NCBI GenBank assembly: GCA_964034945.1
Contig: OZ035961.1
Coordinates: 62,554,244-62,618,243, forward strand
Length of the DNA stretch: 64,000 bases
Origin: Chrysopilus asiliformis
Taxonomy: Eukaryota; Arthropoda; Insecta; Diptera; Rhagionidae
Reading direction: 5' to 3'
Below, piece after piece: positions 39,855 to 49,885 of the stretch (position 1 is the stretch's first letter; every line of letters starts with the position of its first letter). A model generated the notes under the pieces. The model was not told the DNA's origin and made no database searches. It was given only the letters and a program-made list of their open reading frames with translations. The position numbers were made by a program, and so were the translations under genes.

Positions 39855-40720
39855 ACGAATTTTCTCGTGCATCGTACGTTCTCTGTACAGAGCCAGAGCT
39901 TTACAGCAATTAGCCGATACCCTGTCCCAATATAGAGCCAATATCACCGCGTTGCATGAGATGAGATGGACACGAAGTGGTGTTTTACAGAAGCGCAGGT
40001 ATGATCTCTATTATAGCAGCCATGCAAAACACCACATGCTCGGAGTAGGTTTTCTAGTCGGCAACATAATGAAGTCTACTCTACGCGTGCGAGGCAAGGT
40101 CCATAATATAAGTACAGCAAAAGTCAAAGATTATGCATGGAAATCAGGTGAGACTAAACACGGCTGCTCTAAAGGACGAAACTGTCAGACGGAACTATGG
40201 CAGATCCATCGAGTCCGCTCTCGTTCAAAACCTTGAGGGAGAGGAGCCCGAAACCGAAAACAACTGGACATGCATCCGAGGGAAACAGCAATCGTCTGTG
40301 AAATAGAAAAGTGCAGAGAACAAGGACCGCACAAGGCCCAAAAGTTCTACCAAATTATACGCAAGATGGGGCAATACACACCTCGTTACACTACTTGCAA
40401 GGACAAAGAGGGAAATCTGGAACATATTCTGGAATGATGGGAAGAGCACTTCAATGAATTGCTGAATGGTCAGCTCGATGAAGACATGGATACCGTGCCA
40501 TTGAATCAAACTGAGTCCGAGCTGCAGCCACCAAGCTTTGATGAAACAGTTTATGCGATCCGTTGACTTTAAAAAAAAATAAAGCGGCCGGAGTCGACGG
40601 TATTACAGCAGAGCTGATCAAAGAATGCGGCCCGGAATAACATCGAGAAATTCAAAAGGTTATAGTGCGTGTGTGGGATGAGGAAACGATGTCAGACGAG
40701 TGGAAGAGAAGAATCATATA
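39855..40720 (+). pseudogene. RTE-like LINE-3 endonuclease, linker and RT start
   Basis: Endonuclease block: LADTLSQYRANITALHEMRW then LYYSSHAKHHMLGVGFLVGN (39900-40070). Middle domain: REQGPHKAQKFYQIIRKMGQ and KDKEGNLEHILE followed by WEEHFNELLNG (40310-40480). RT start: AAGVDGITAELIKECGPE, then VWDEETMSDEWKRR (40580-40715). The order is that of an RTE-like ORF2. Multiple stops and frameshifts; truncated before the RT catalytic motifs. A different, less decayed family member than LINE-1. Confidence 0.78.
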
Positions 40721-41394
40721 TCGAGATATTTTAGGCGATATTTTTATCTCGTATAGACGCGAGTGGTAACGAAATATAGCTTGTCTACGCTTTGTTGAAC
40801 TTTCTAAATAAGTTACTAGATAATTCTCGTAGCCATGTTGCAGCAAAATAGCACTTGCTATTTTCATTCCCCATAGTTTTATCATTCAGTGTAAGGTTGT
40901 CTGTTATTTAATGATTGTTATTTCGGTTGAGTTTTAATAAAAATCTAAAAATAATCAATAAAAAATTAATTAAATTTAAAAAAAAGCTTTTATTTGATCC
41001 ACCTAACGGCAAGGTGATTATAAATTTCATCTATTTATATATATAAAAGCTAATAGCCCTATTATGAAAGTCGCGCGACTCGTCGTACTGCGGCAAATCT
41101 ACTATTGCGGACTGTTTTAGTATTATGCTAGTCCGCAAGACCTGTTTTTTAAGCAATTTCAAGTCCGCATCTATTTGGCTGCGGACTTTACCTTTTCCAC
41201 TGACATTTCGAGGTTATGAGAAAAAGAGACTGTGAAAGTAAATGATTTTTTCTTATTTATTTATAATTACAATGTTTTTACTTTCTTCTACGGAGTATAA
41301 TAAAGTATTGTATTCATGAATAATTTCGACCTCTTAATTTTGCCTAAAAAACATTTCCCGATCACTCCTGAGTCGATTGGAGTCTTATTAAAAA
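40721..41394. other. unassigned AT-rich stretch
   Basis: 41055-41230 has several TCCGCA/TGCGGA motifs in both orientations, suggesting a small inverted-repeat element, but ends are not clear. No gene recognised. Confidence 0.4.
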
Positions 41395-42175
41395 AATGTC
41401 TTTCTGTCTGTCAGTCTGTCAGTCTGTGTACAAGATTTCTCAAAAACTAATAGAGCTAGCGCCATGAAATTTTATAGGCATGTTGGGTCCTGATATGGGA
41501 CGATCCTATCAACTTTTGGTGGAAATCCGTTAACCGGATGTATTCAAAATGGCGGTTTTTCAAAAATCGCAATTTCGTTTTTCTCGATTTACTCCCAAAC
41601 TACGCGTTTTTAGTGGCCTTAAGTATGACAAAACTTGGAGAAAATAAAATTTCCCACACTTTTGTCTTTAGCTATAACTCGATATCTCAACCTGTTATCG
41701 AGATAAACCGTTATTTCCAAAAAAAAAAACAGTTTTTTGCGATTATCTCGAAAACTAACGGGTTTTTGCTGACTGAATGTATGAAGTGAATTAATGAGAA
41801 TGGCATTCTGCACAATTTTATTTCTTACCGTTATCCGTTATATTTTACCGTTATTGAGATATTTTCATTATTATGTAAAAAATCATATTTTTGCGAATAA
41901 TTTGCAAACTAACGGTTTTTCGACAAATCAGTTAAAAGAATAATTAAAGATGTTAACATTTTCTACATTTTTGCCATTTACCGTAAATTGATATCTTTTA
42001 CAGTTCTCAAGTTATCTCAAATTTTGTACGTTTTTGATATTTTTGAATAAACCAAGAATTTATTGGGAGGTCGTCTTAAGTTGACAACGCGACAGGGCTC
42101 TAGCATAAATTGCGCAGGGTCGTAGATTTTGTAGAAGAAAGTTTTGTGTTGACCACAACTGATATTTTTTATATA
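41395..42175 (+). repeat. foldback element, left arm
   Basis: About 780 bases that recur in inverted orientation at 42362-42442 plus 46345-47035. Matching landmarks include CTAATAGAGCTAGCGCCATG, CAACTTTTGGTGGAAATCCG and GGGAGGTCGTCTTA. Arms are very similar, with scattered substitutions. A CTGT/CAGT microsatellite marks the outer edge. Long arms with a short centre define a foldback (long-TIR) element. Frames inside (41538-41789 and mirror) are not recognisable proteins. Confidence 0.85.
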
Positions 42176-42185
42176 TAATAAGGCA

Positions 42186-42314
42186 ATGAAGCAAAGAAAT
42201 CGAAGCCAATTCAAAACTCTGATCGAGGAAATGGAGAAGGTCCCTGAGATCGCCAGTGGGTTCCCGACAGGGAAAACAAAACAGGAGGTGAACGATTTCT
42301 GGGAGCATCTCTAA
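42186..42314 (+). CDS. 42-residue Myb/SANT-like (zeste/MSANTD-type) segment in the foldback centre
   Basis: A 42-codon frame reading SQFKTLIEEMEKVPEIASGF then KTKQEVNDFWEHL and a stop. The pattern xxFxxLxxxMExxPElAxGxxxG...W..L resembles helices 1-2 of the Myb/SANT-like DNA-binding domains of zeste- and PIF-associated proteins. It occupies the unique centre between the two foldback arms, is too short to be a whole domain, and may be a captured exon or a transposon accessory-gene fragment. Similarity is by eye only. Confidence 0.45.
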   Translation: MKQRNRSQFKTLIEEMEKVPEIASGFPTGKTKQEVNDFWEHL

Positions 42315-42361
42315 TTGATTTTCTTGTAATTTTTATATCAGTGTTGTTATTATCATTAAAG

Positions 42362-42442
42362 AAAAATATCAGTTGTGGTCAACACAAAACTTTCTTCTAG
42401 AAAATCTACGACCCTGTGCAATTTACGCTAGAGCCCTGTCGC
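42362..42442 (-). repeat. foldback element, right arm, inner part
   Basis: Complement of about 42098-42175 (shared GTTTTGTGTTGACCACAACT). It is cut at CCTGTCGC by the ZMYM1-type hAT and resumes at 46337. Confidence 0.85.
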
Positions 42443-42831
42443 CAGGGTTGGACTGGCTCTTCAAAACGGCCCGGGGCAAAATAATTTTATCGGCCCCATT
42501 TTATGAAAATTATTTTAAATTCTCATCAAATACCTTAGCTCTTAAAGTTCATATTTTGGTATGAATAATTAACGTTTTGACAGCGTAATGACATCGAGGT
42601 TAAAAAAAATGCATGAGGTTTAAAAGTAAAATTTAATGATGACAAGTTTTAATACCAAATTATATCAACCAATCAATAACTTTTTCATGGATTCACTACT
42701 TTGTGCTACATATTCAATTATATCTGCATTATTTAATGAGTATAATACATCTTTTTCACAAGACATTGAAATAAAAGCTTCTATATGTTCTTGGCTTAAA
42801 TTATTTCTTAATCTACTTAAAATATACTTAA

Positions 42832-43445
42832 TACTATGTTCAGACCGACATAAAATCACGTAATTTTGAAGATTTTCGTAATTTTGAACGAAACCTTCCT
42901 CGAAACCACGAGATTTCCAGTACATTAACCTGTTTTCAAAAATCACTAAAAGTATGCAATTTCCACAAAATTACAAACGAAATCAAGCAAAAACAATGAA
43001 TACAACCCTGCATCACTCATTCAGCTCTCTTGACTACATCAGTTTTGACATTTGTGCTGGATTGGAACGACGGAGATATAAGAAAAAGAAGCCGTGTTCC
43101 GCACGCGAAAAGGATATATTAGTAAACAACCTACGCGGGGCAAAAAAAATTGACTTGTTTTTGATGCGATTAGATATGAAATGGAAAATAATTGTTTATT
43201 TTCATTACAGATAATTTCCATTGTCGTCTAAAGTGTCTAATTCTGTTTGCACATATTTGATCGATGTTTTGAATTGTATTATTCATCATATTACTAAAAT
43301 TCATAGCAATCCTACACTAAAATTCATAGCAATCCTGTAGTTGAAATGTGAAACAAAATTACCTTAATCTCTGTGTGAACACTTTGGTTTAAGTTCTAAA
43401 TCATTTCGCAAAATTACGTGATTTTGTGTCGGTCTGAACTTAGTA
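42832..43445 (-). mobile_element. 614-bp MITE with 3-bp duplication (PIF/Harbinger-like)
   Basis: Inverted ends TACTATGTTCAGACCGACA / TACTAAGTTCAGACCGACA (right complemented) extend over about 35 bases. TAA at 42829-42831 and 43446-43448. Deleting the element and one TAA restores the transposase reading frame (KLKYILSRLR), which fixes the 3-bp duplication. TTA/TAA 3-bp duplications are typical of PIF/Harbinger. Interior frame 43039-43221 not recognised. Confidence 0.78.
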
Positions 43446-44256
43446 TAAGTTTAGAAAAGGATCTTTCGCATTGAACCTGAGTTACAGATAATGTTAACAA
43501 AAATCTATATGCTAAAAATAATTCGGTGTATGCTTTGGCATACAAGTTATACTTCCTTAAAATATGAAAACAACATAACACACATTCCTTACAAGTTTTC
43601 CTATTTCCATTCTTCATCTGTATTAAATTCATTTTCTATTTCAAGCTCTAATGACGAACACGTATATTCTTCAGGTAATGTCCTTGAGAGAGAATCCCAT
43701 TTTACTGCAAAATCGATTAATTGCTCTCTTAGCATATTTTTGTTGATGTTTGGTGAGAATTCTTTTAAAAGATCAGATATTTTATCCATTGCATTATCAG
43801 GTAAATCTGAGATACGCTTAAAATTTAATGGATGCAACCACTCAAAATCGATGTACATTTCTCTGTGTTTTAAAAATCTGTTTTCTAAGCTACTAACTAT
43901 AGTATCTATGGTCATAATGTATACTTGGACTCTGTATTTTGTTTTTGAACAGTCAAAAGTTGTATTTTATGAAATTTCGTCATGAAATGATTTTTTTTCT
44001 TATTCTTATTTCTTTGAAATCCTCTTCTACTTTTAATAATGTGTCTGTGCTATCAAAAGTTGTGTTCATAGTAGATGCAAAATGTTGAGCACTTTTATAA
44101 ACGTTATCAAACTCTGAACGAATGTTTTTTATAATTTTTGTTGTATTTTCAACCATTTGGTACGATTTCAATAAGTCCATTCCAGACGTTTGTAAATAGT
44201 TAGACAGTGGTGTAGTATTTTTAAAAATAAGTAGAAATAGTTGAGCAGTTATGATA

Positions 44257-44645
44257 GTGTCAAACCACAAATAATATACAGATGAACAGAGCTCAAAGAA
44301 AACCATGTTATATGAAACCAAATCAAGCGAGCTTTTAAAAGCCGAAAAACTTTTTCCTCTGGGAGAGAACCTTGTCTTCGGTTCGTTTGAGATGATTTCA
44401 AGCTTTTGTAAACTAGTTTTATACAACCCCACCGCCGCGCCAATCATACAAAAAATTCAACACATTTATTACAATCACTTGTGTGTGTTCGGCATACGAT
44501 TTGACGAGAAACTATCTCTCCACTCTCGCTCAAAATTTAAGTCAAAAGCTTTTGTCGGCTGATCTTCTGTCGGCTGATCGTTAAAAATTGTATCATGAGT
44601 TTCTTTGAGCTCCGGTCATCTGTATATTATTTGTGGTCAAACGTT
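44257..44645. repeat. short inverted duplication within hAT transposase
   Basis: CCACAAATAATATACAGATG with GAGCTCAAAGAAA near 44264-44303 recurs inverted at about 44600-44642. The enclosed 290 bases are foreign to the transposase frame. Either a small inverted-repeat insertion or a local fold-back rearrangement. Confidence 0.6.
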
Positions 44646-45031
44646 AAAAATATTTGCAAATACGAATTTGCACTACATCGCGTATCAGCATTCATATTTT
44701 CTGATTCTGAAATAGTATATAAGGTTTGAAAAATTTCTACATAAAGTGAATTTTGAGAATCGTTATAAGATCCAAAAACTTTTTTTAATGACTTGTCTTT
44801 GGACCACCATCTTGTCTCACCCAGAGTGCTTATAAATTTAGTATTTTTATTATCAACCGTATTTTTCCAAACATTCATTCTCAAATAGGAATCACGAACA
44901 AACGCAGCACCTTGTTTAAGAGGCCAAAAAGTGAAATTGATTCCTTGGTTTTTTGAGTGTGAATACCCATAAATAGTAAAGTATAATAAATTAAAATTGT
45001 CTTTTTTACAAATTGTTTAAATTTAGTAGTT

Positions 45032-46128
45032 CCCAAGTAACCTTATAGGTCGTAAAGTGGACACTTCGTCTTCAAAGGCGTCCCTATTGGTCGTAAAGCC
45101 CACGACTTTGTCGACACTAGGTCGAACTATCGTCGACCTATCGTCGACAGTGGGGAAGGTCCGCCGGACCACGAAGTGCCCTATTTCACGCCCTATAAGG
45201 CTTCACGACTTTGAAGGCCAAAATAGGGCTTTGTTTTACCATGACGAAATATTTTTTTGACATTTCATCTGGCGACATTATTTGTCTTTCTCTATTCTAT
45301 AGGCCGCATGAGGAGAGAAAGATAAGACAAGAATCATAAAGTTTAATGGATATATTTTGTGGAAAAAAACGTTCAAAATAATTTCATACGGTGATGTTAA
45401 GGTTTTTTGTGGATTTTATTGTCACAATTCACATGCGATTTAAAGTTTACGTAGAAAGTGGTTTTGCCAGGAGCTCTATTTACGTGGGCCGTAGCAATTC
45501 TCGATTTTAGTGATATAATTTGAAAATTATTTATTCAAAGAATTTTCTTTTTTATTCGATTTTAATAAAATTCTTGTAAAAATAAAGTTATACTGTGTAC
45601 CCAAACACATAAAATTACTTTTTATTCGATGTTTTTCCATATTGTGCTTTAAAAACAGATTTTAAATTTTCAGTAGGAATGTTTTTTTTTTATTTCAATG
45701 AACGTCATGGCGGCTCGCACCGTGAATGCTAGAAGCATATTCGAAGTATGCTAGAAACAAGCTCGAAGCAGATATTCATCTGCGCATGCTCGAAGCATTC
45801 TCAAATAGGGCATTGGAGTGTTCTCACAGGCATTATGCCCTATAAGGCACTTCGTGGACGAAAGGTGGAAGGTTGGTCTTATAAGGCAGGACGACTATGA
45901 AGGCGTCTGGAGGACACTACGACCATGAAAGCCAAAACAAGGCATTCGAACATTAAGACTATCAGGGCATATATTTAGGTCACTCGGACCGCTCTACGAC
46001 CACTGCAAAAGCCTTGAAAGGCATCACGCCTTATAAGGCGGATTCGCTGGTCTTGGTGTGGTCGTAAGGACCAATTTTAAGACACCACGCCCTAATCCAA
46101 GTCATTATGCCTTATCTGGTTGCTTGGG
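45032..46128. mobile_element. unnamed TIR element with AAGGC/GTCGTAA palindromic iterons
   Basis: Ends CCCAAGTAACCTTATAGG and, complemented from the right, CCCAAGCAACCAGATAAGG. The outer ~250 bases on each side are filled with GTCGTAAAG, CGACTTTG, CCCTATAAGGC and GCCTTATAAGGC motifs. Flanks TAGTAGTT / TTATAGTT match at 6 of 8 positions, possibly a decayed 8-bp duplication. AT-rich middle, no transposase. hAT-like organisation but superfamily unproven. Confidence 0.6.
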
Positions 46129-46344
46129 TTATAGTTTAAACTTAATAGATAATACTGATTAAAATACAATATTCATATTGTCTTGGGTGAAAACTATAAT
46201 GGCGTGACTGCGCATTATATGAGAATGGAAAATTTTTATTTGGTTTGCCGCAATACTGCGGCACCAGCCGTTTACACAGACATTGGACCGGCCCACCGGG
46301 CTTTGCCCGGTAGCCCGGCGGCCCAGTCCAACCCTGCCTGTCGC

Positions 46345-47035
46345 GTTGTCAACATAAGACGACCTCCCAATAAATTCTTGGTTTATTCAAAAATATCAAA
46401 AACGTACAAAATTTGAGATAACTTGAGAACTGTAAAAGATATCAATTTACGGTAAATGGCAAAAATGTAGAAAATGTTAACATCTTTAATTATTCTTTTA
46501 ACTGATTTGTCGAAAAACCGTTAGTTTGCAAATTATTCGCTAAAATATGATTTTTTACATATTAATGAAAATATCTCAATAACGGTAAAATATAACAGAT
46601 AACGGTAAAAGACAAAATTGTGCAGAATGCCATTCTCATTAATTCACTTCATACATTCAGTCAGCAAAAACCCGTTAGTTTTCGAGATAATCGCAAAAAA
46701 CTGTTTTTTTTTTTGGAAATAACGGTTTATCTCGATAACGGGTTGAGATATCGAGTTATAGCTAAAGACAAAAGTGTGGGAAATTTTATTTTCTCCAAGT
46801 TTTGTCATACTTAAGGCCACTAAAAAACGCGTAGTAAATCGAGAAAAACGAAATTGCGATTTTTGAAAAACCGCCATTTTGGATACTTCCGGTTAACGGA
46901 TTTCCACCAAAAGTTGATAGGATCGTCCCATTTCAGGACCCAACATGCCTATAAAATTTCATGGCGCTAGCTCTATTAGTTTTTGAGAAATCTTGTACAC
47001 AGACTGACAGACAGAAAGACATTTTTAAAAGCTTT
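46345..47035 (-). repeat. foldback element, right arm, outer part
   Basis: Complement of 41395-42092, ending in the complement of the CTGT/CAGT microsatellite and TTTTTAAAAGCTTTTATT. Continues 42362-42442 across the hAT. Confidence 0.85.
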
Positions 47036-47055
47036 TATTTAGCTTGCCTTCGTGT

Positions 47056-47830
47056 TTGTTTGTCTGTCAGATCAAATCTTGCAACCCAATTTTGACCCAC
47101 TTCCACTTATCCGATTGACTTGAAATTTTGCACACTTATATAAGTCCGATTACAATACAATATTTTCACTACTTCGTCCTTGTACGGATAACGGAAGGTC
47201 CTGTAAGGATAACGTGATTATCCTTTTCTCCAAATATTCCGGAAAAAAATCTATTCTGGGGGTTTTTGGGGTCGCTGAATCCGAATCTGTCATTAAAAAG
47301 TCTGTAAGGATAACGGAAGGTCCTGTAAGGATAACGTGATTATACTTTTCTCCAAATTTTCCGGAAAAGAATCTATTTTGGGGGTTTTTGGGGTCGCTGA
47401 ATCCGAATCTGTCATTAAAAATCAGCAAGGATAACGGAAGGTCCTGTAAGGATAACGTGATTATCCTTTTCTCCAAATTTTCCGGAAAAAAATCTATTCT
47501 GGGGGTTTTTGAGGTCGCTGCATCCGAATCTGTCATTAAAAAATCTGTAAGTATAACGGAAGGTCCTGTAAGGATAACGTGATTATCCCTTTCTCCAAAT
47601 TTTCCGGAAAAAAATCTATTCTGGGGGTTTTTGGGGTCGCTGAATACGATTCTCAAGTTAAAAAGCCTGTAAGGACATCTCAAATGTAAGGATATACATA
47701 TATTCGAAGACTAAAAAGAACAAAATAAAAAAAATTAAAAAAAAAAATTTAAAAAAAGTTTTTTTTTAAAAAAGAATGCACTAAAAAGAAAAAAATAATT
47801 TTCTGGGCGCTGTGTATCACAAATATAAAA
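47056..47830 (+). mobile_element. Helitron-like element remnant with 121-bp minisatellite
   Basis: Opens with GTTTGTTTGTCTGTCAG. Four to five units of ~121 bp follow, keyed by GGTCCTGTAAGGATAACGTG (47193, 47313, 47434, 47556), each with GGGTTTTTGGGGTCGCTGAA. The unit is a cousin of that in type-2 Helitrons. No clear hairpin-CTAG end. 47700-47830 is A-rich. Confidence 0.65.
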
Positions 47831-48050
47831 GCTTTTAAAAAGCGAGATAAAGCATAAAACAATAAAATAAAAATTTATTTTTTTGCCTATATCTAGTTTT
47901 TCAAAACAAAAAACAAAACTACGAGTTCGATTCGGCTGAAATTTTGACTGTAGCCGTCTATGAGAATGTACTACACGATAGTAAATTTCTCCTGCGATAG
48001 TGGCGCCATCGGGCGGTGAGGCTAAGTACTTATCGGACTGCCCTCGTATA
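47831..48050. other. unassigned
   Basis: No feature recognised. Confidence 0.35.
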
Positions 48051-48600
48051 CTAGCAGACCCTACGTTGCCAGCTTAAAGTTTTTTGTATAAATTTTAGAA
48101 TGCCAAAAAACCATAGATAATTTAAAAACTTTTGGGAAATGTCATCCTTACAGTACCTTCCGTCTCGAATTTTGAAATTTCAACAACAGATTCGTGATAA
48201 GCAACCATGAAAACCTCCCAAATCCAGTTTTTGCGAGAAAAATTGGAAAAAGGACATTTGTGTTATCCTTACAGGACCTTCCATTTCGAATTTTGAAAAT
48301 CTAATACCGGATTCGTGATCAGCGACCCCAAAAACCCCATAATGCTAATTTTTCCGGGGAAAAATGGGAAAAAGGACATTTGTGTTATCCTTAAAGGACC
48401 TTCTGTTTCGAATTTTGAAAATCTATTACCGGATTCGTGATCAGCGACCCCAAAAACTATAATGGCAATTTTTCCGGGGAAAAATGGGAAAAAGGATATT
48501 TGCGTTATCCTTACAGGATTTTCGGTTTTGAATTTTAAAAATCTAACATAGCTAAAAACCTGCTCCTGGCAACACAGATCATTTTGCAAAAAGCAGGTGT
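48051..48600 (-). mobile_element. Helitron-like element (type 2), minus strand, 5-prime truncated
   Basis: The plus strand starts CTAGCAGACCCTACGTTGCC (complement of the type-2 end). It holds four ~120-bp units, and stops at TTTTGCAAAAAGCAGGTG before reaching the microsatellite and TC start. Closely similar to 30821-31327. Confidence 0.68.
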
Positions 48601-48734
48601 CTATCTCGTAGAGGAGGCCAGATTACATGGATCCGCCTACAACGATCGCCAATAGATATTTAAGTAAGAAATTTTAGTGAAAAAGACACTAAAGAAACAA
48701 TTTGATTGACCGTAATGTTACGTTTATACCTGTC

Positions 48735-48862
48735 TAACACGTTCAATATTTTTGCTTCAATATATTGAAGGGTATTCAAAATCGTATGGATCGCTTCAAT
48801 ATAGTCCTTACACGTTCAATATATTGAACACAACCAAAATATTGTTCAATATATTGAACGTA
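48735..48862. repeat. cluster of TTCAATATATTGAA palindromes
   Basis: GTTCAATATATTGAAC occurs twice (48813-48828 and 48844-48859), with partial copies TTCAATATATTGAAG (48757) and CTTCAATATAG (48789). ACACGTTCAATAT is repeated at 48737 and 48808. No protein context. 48863-49371 holds nothing I recognise. Confidence 0.75.
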
Positions 48863-49371
48863 TAATGTGCCCATTACGGGATCTGCCTTTCCGTTTGGTG
48901 AATTTCGGCATCTTGTACCTAAAAATCAAATTTCACTTGCAACGCAACGAACAAATTTTTAATTCTAAAATATAATAGGGCATTTTCATAAATATACTCG
49001 GAAGTTGCGCAAATTGCACAAAACATTTTCTTCCATCTCCCCGTAATACTTAGTTGTTCAGTAATTTGCGAAAGTAAACTAATTAAACGAATAACATATA
49101 ACTGGGTTTATTATTTTCAAAATCTTTTGTGTTATTTGCAGAACTTGCATTCATGAAAACGCCCATAGATGAAAAACAAATAAAAATCAAAATAAAATAA
49201 AATGACACGATAAAAACAACAAAGCAATTTCAAGTTACAGCAACTAAAATCTTAAACACAATCCGGCGGTTCACACAACTCGTATACAGAAATTAAAGGA
49301 AACACTGGGCAATCAAGAGAAATAATCAAGTAAAATGAATTGCCAGAATCAGAACAACCCATTTAGAGAAG

Positions 49372-49853
49372 TGTTGAGTCTAAATTCTTTTATTTAAACA
49401 GATTTGAATTTTGGTGTATCACCAAGATTCTTGTTGAGTTATGCAAAGGTTTTAAACCGATACACAATGTAAAAGGAATGATTTTTAGTGAATGAAAAGC
49501 ACTGATGCGAGTTAAAAGATAAACTGAAAATTTATTAAAGTAATTTTGGTCTTTTATACAATATTTACAAAAAGCCAGATCGGCATTATTTTACTTTATG
49601 AAAAACATGGAAATACATGACAGATGCCAAATTTAAAGAAAATTCGTTCGTTATCAAATGCAAAGAAACTTGATCGGTGTCAAATTCATCCGACTGAAAT
49701 TATGACTTCTTTGCATGTGAAAATTCACGAGTACACAATTTTTGCTGATAATGCAATTAAATAAAATTGAATATAATTTTAACTTGAATAAAAATAAAAT
49801 TGAATATAAATTTAAATGAAAATAATTTGGAATATATTTGCTGTCATTGAACA
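49372..49853 (-). repeat. BEL 3-prime LTR
   Basis: Plus strand TGTTGAGTC...CATTGAACA. Differs from the other LTR at about 49507 (G versus T at 57023) and in the ATATAAATTT / TCTAAATTT tract near its end. AT-rich tail. Confidence 0.93.
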
Positions 49854-49863
49854 TCCTCCCCAG
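49854..49863 (-). other. BEL polypurine tract
   Basis: Complement CTGGGGAGGA directly abuts the 3-prime LTR, the expected plus-strand primer site. Confidence 0.8.
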
Positions 49864-49885
49864 CGTTGAATGAGTATTCAACTAT

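Larger units (their letters stand above)
42665..44930 (-). pseudogene. hAT transposase, ZMYM1/TTF-finger type
   Basis: In coding order: LGETRWWSKDKSLKKVFGS near 44800; FKNTTPLSNYLQTSGMDLL then SYQMVENTTKIIKN (44130-44220); SLENRFLKHREMYIDFEWLH with LREQLIDFAVKWDSLSR (43650-43900); then LLTLSVTQVQCERSFSKL (43440-43500), the hAT dimerisation core. It continues beyond the MITE as YILSRLRNNLSQEHIEAFIS and ESMKKLLIG (42665-42830). This is the signature of ZMYM1-like hAT transposases. The N-terminal TTF zinc finger is not seen. Broken by a MITE, an inverted duplication and frameshifts. Confidence 0.82.
42443..46336 (-). mobile_element. ZMYM1-type hAT transposon inserted in the foldback arm
   Basis: Inverted ends CAGGGTTGGACTGG on both sides (right end complemented). 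Perfect 8-bp target duplications CCTGTCGC at 42435-42442 and 46337-46344. Length 3.9 kb with a minus-strand transposase covering much of the left half. Contains at least two later insertions (42832-43445 and 45032-46128) and a local inverted duplication (44257-44645). Originally autonomous, now decayed. Confidence 0.9.

Noticed and set aside
47150..47683. 177-codon minus-strand ORF with repeated FFPENLEKRIITLSLQDLPLS-like units
   Set aside because: It is the translation of the 121-bp minisatellite; unit length of 121 is not a multiple of three, and the frame stays open only by chance composition.
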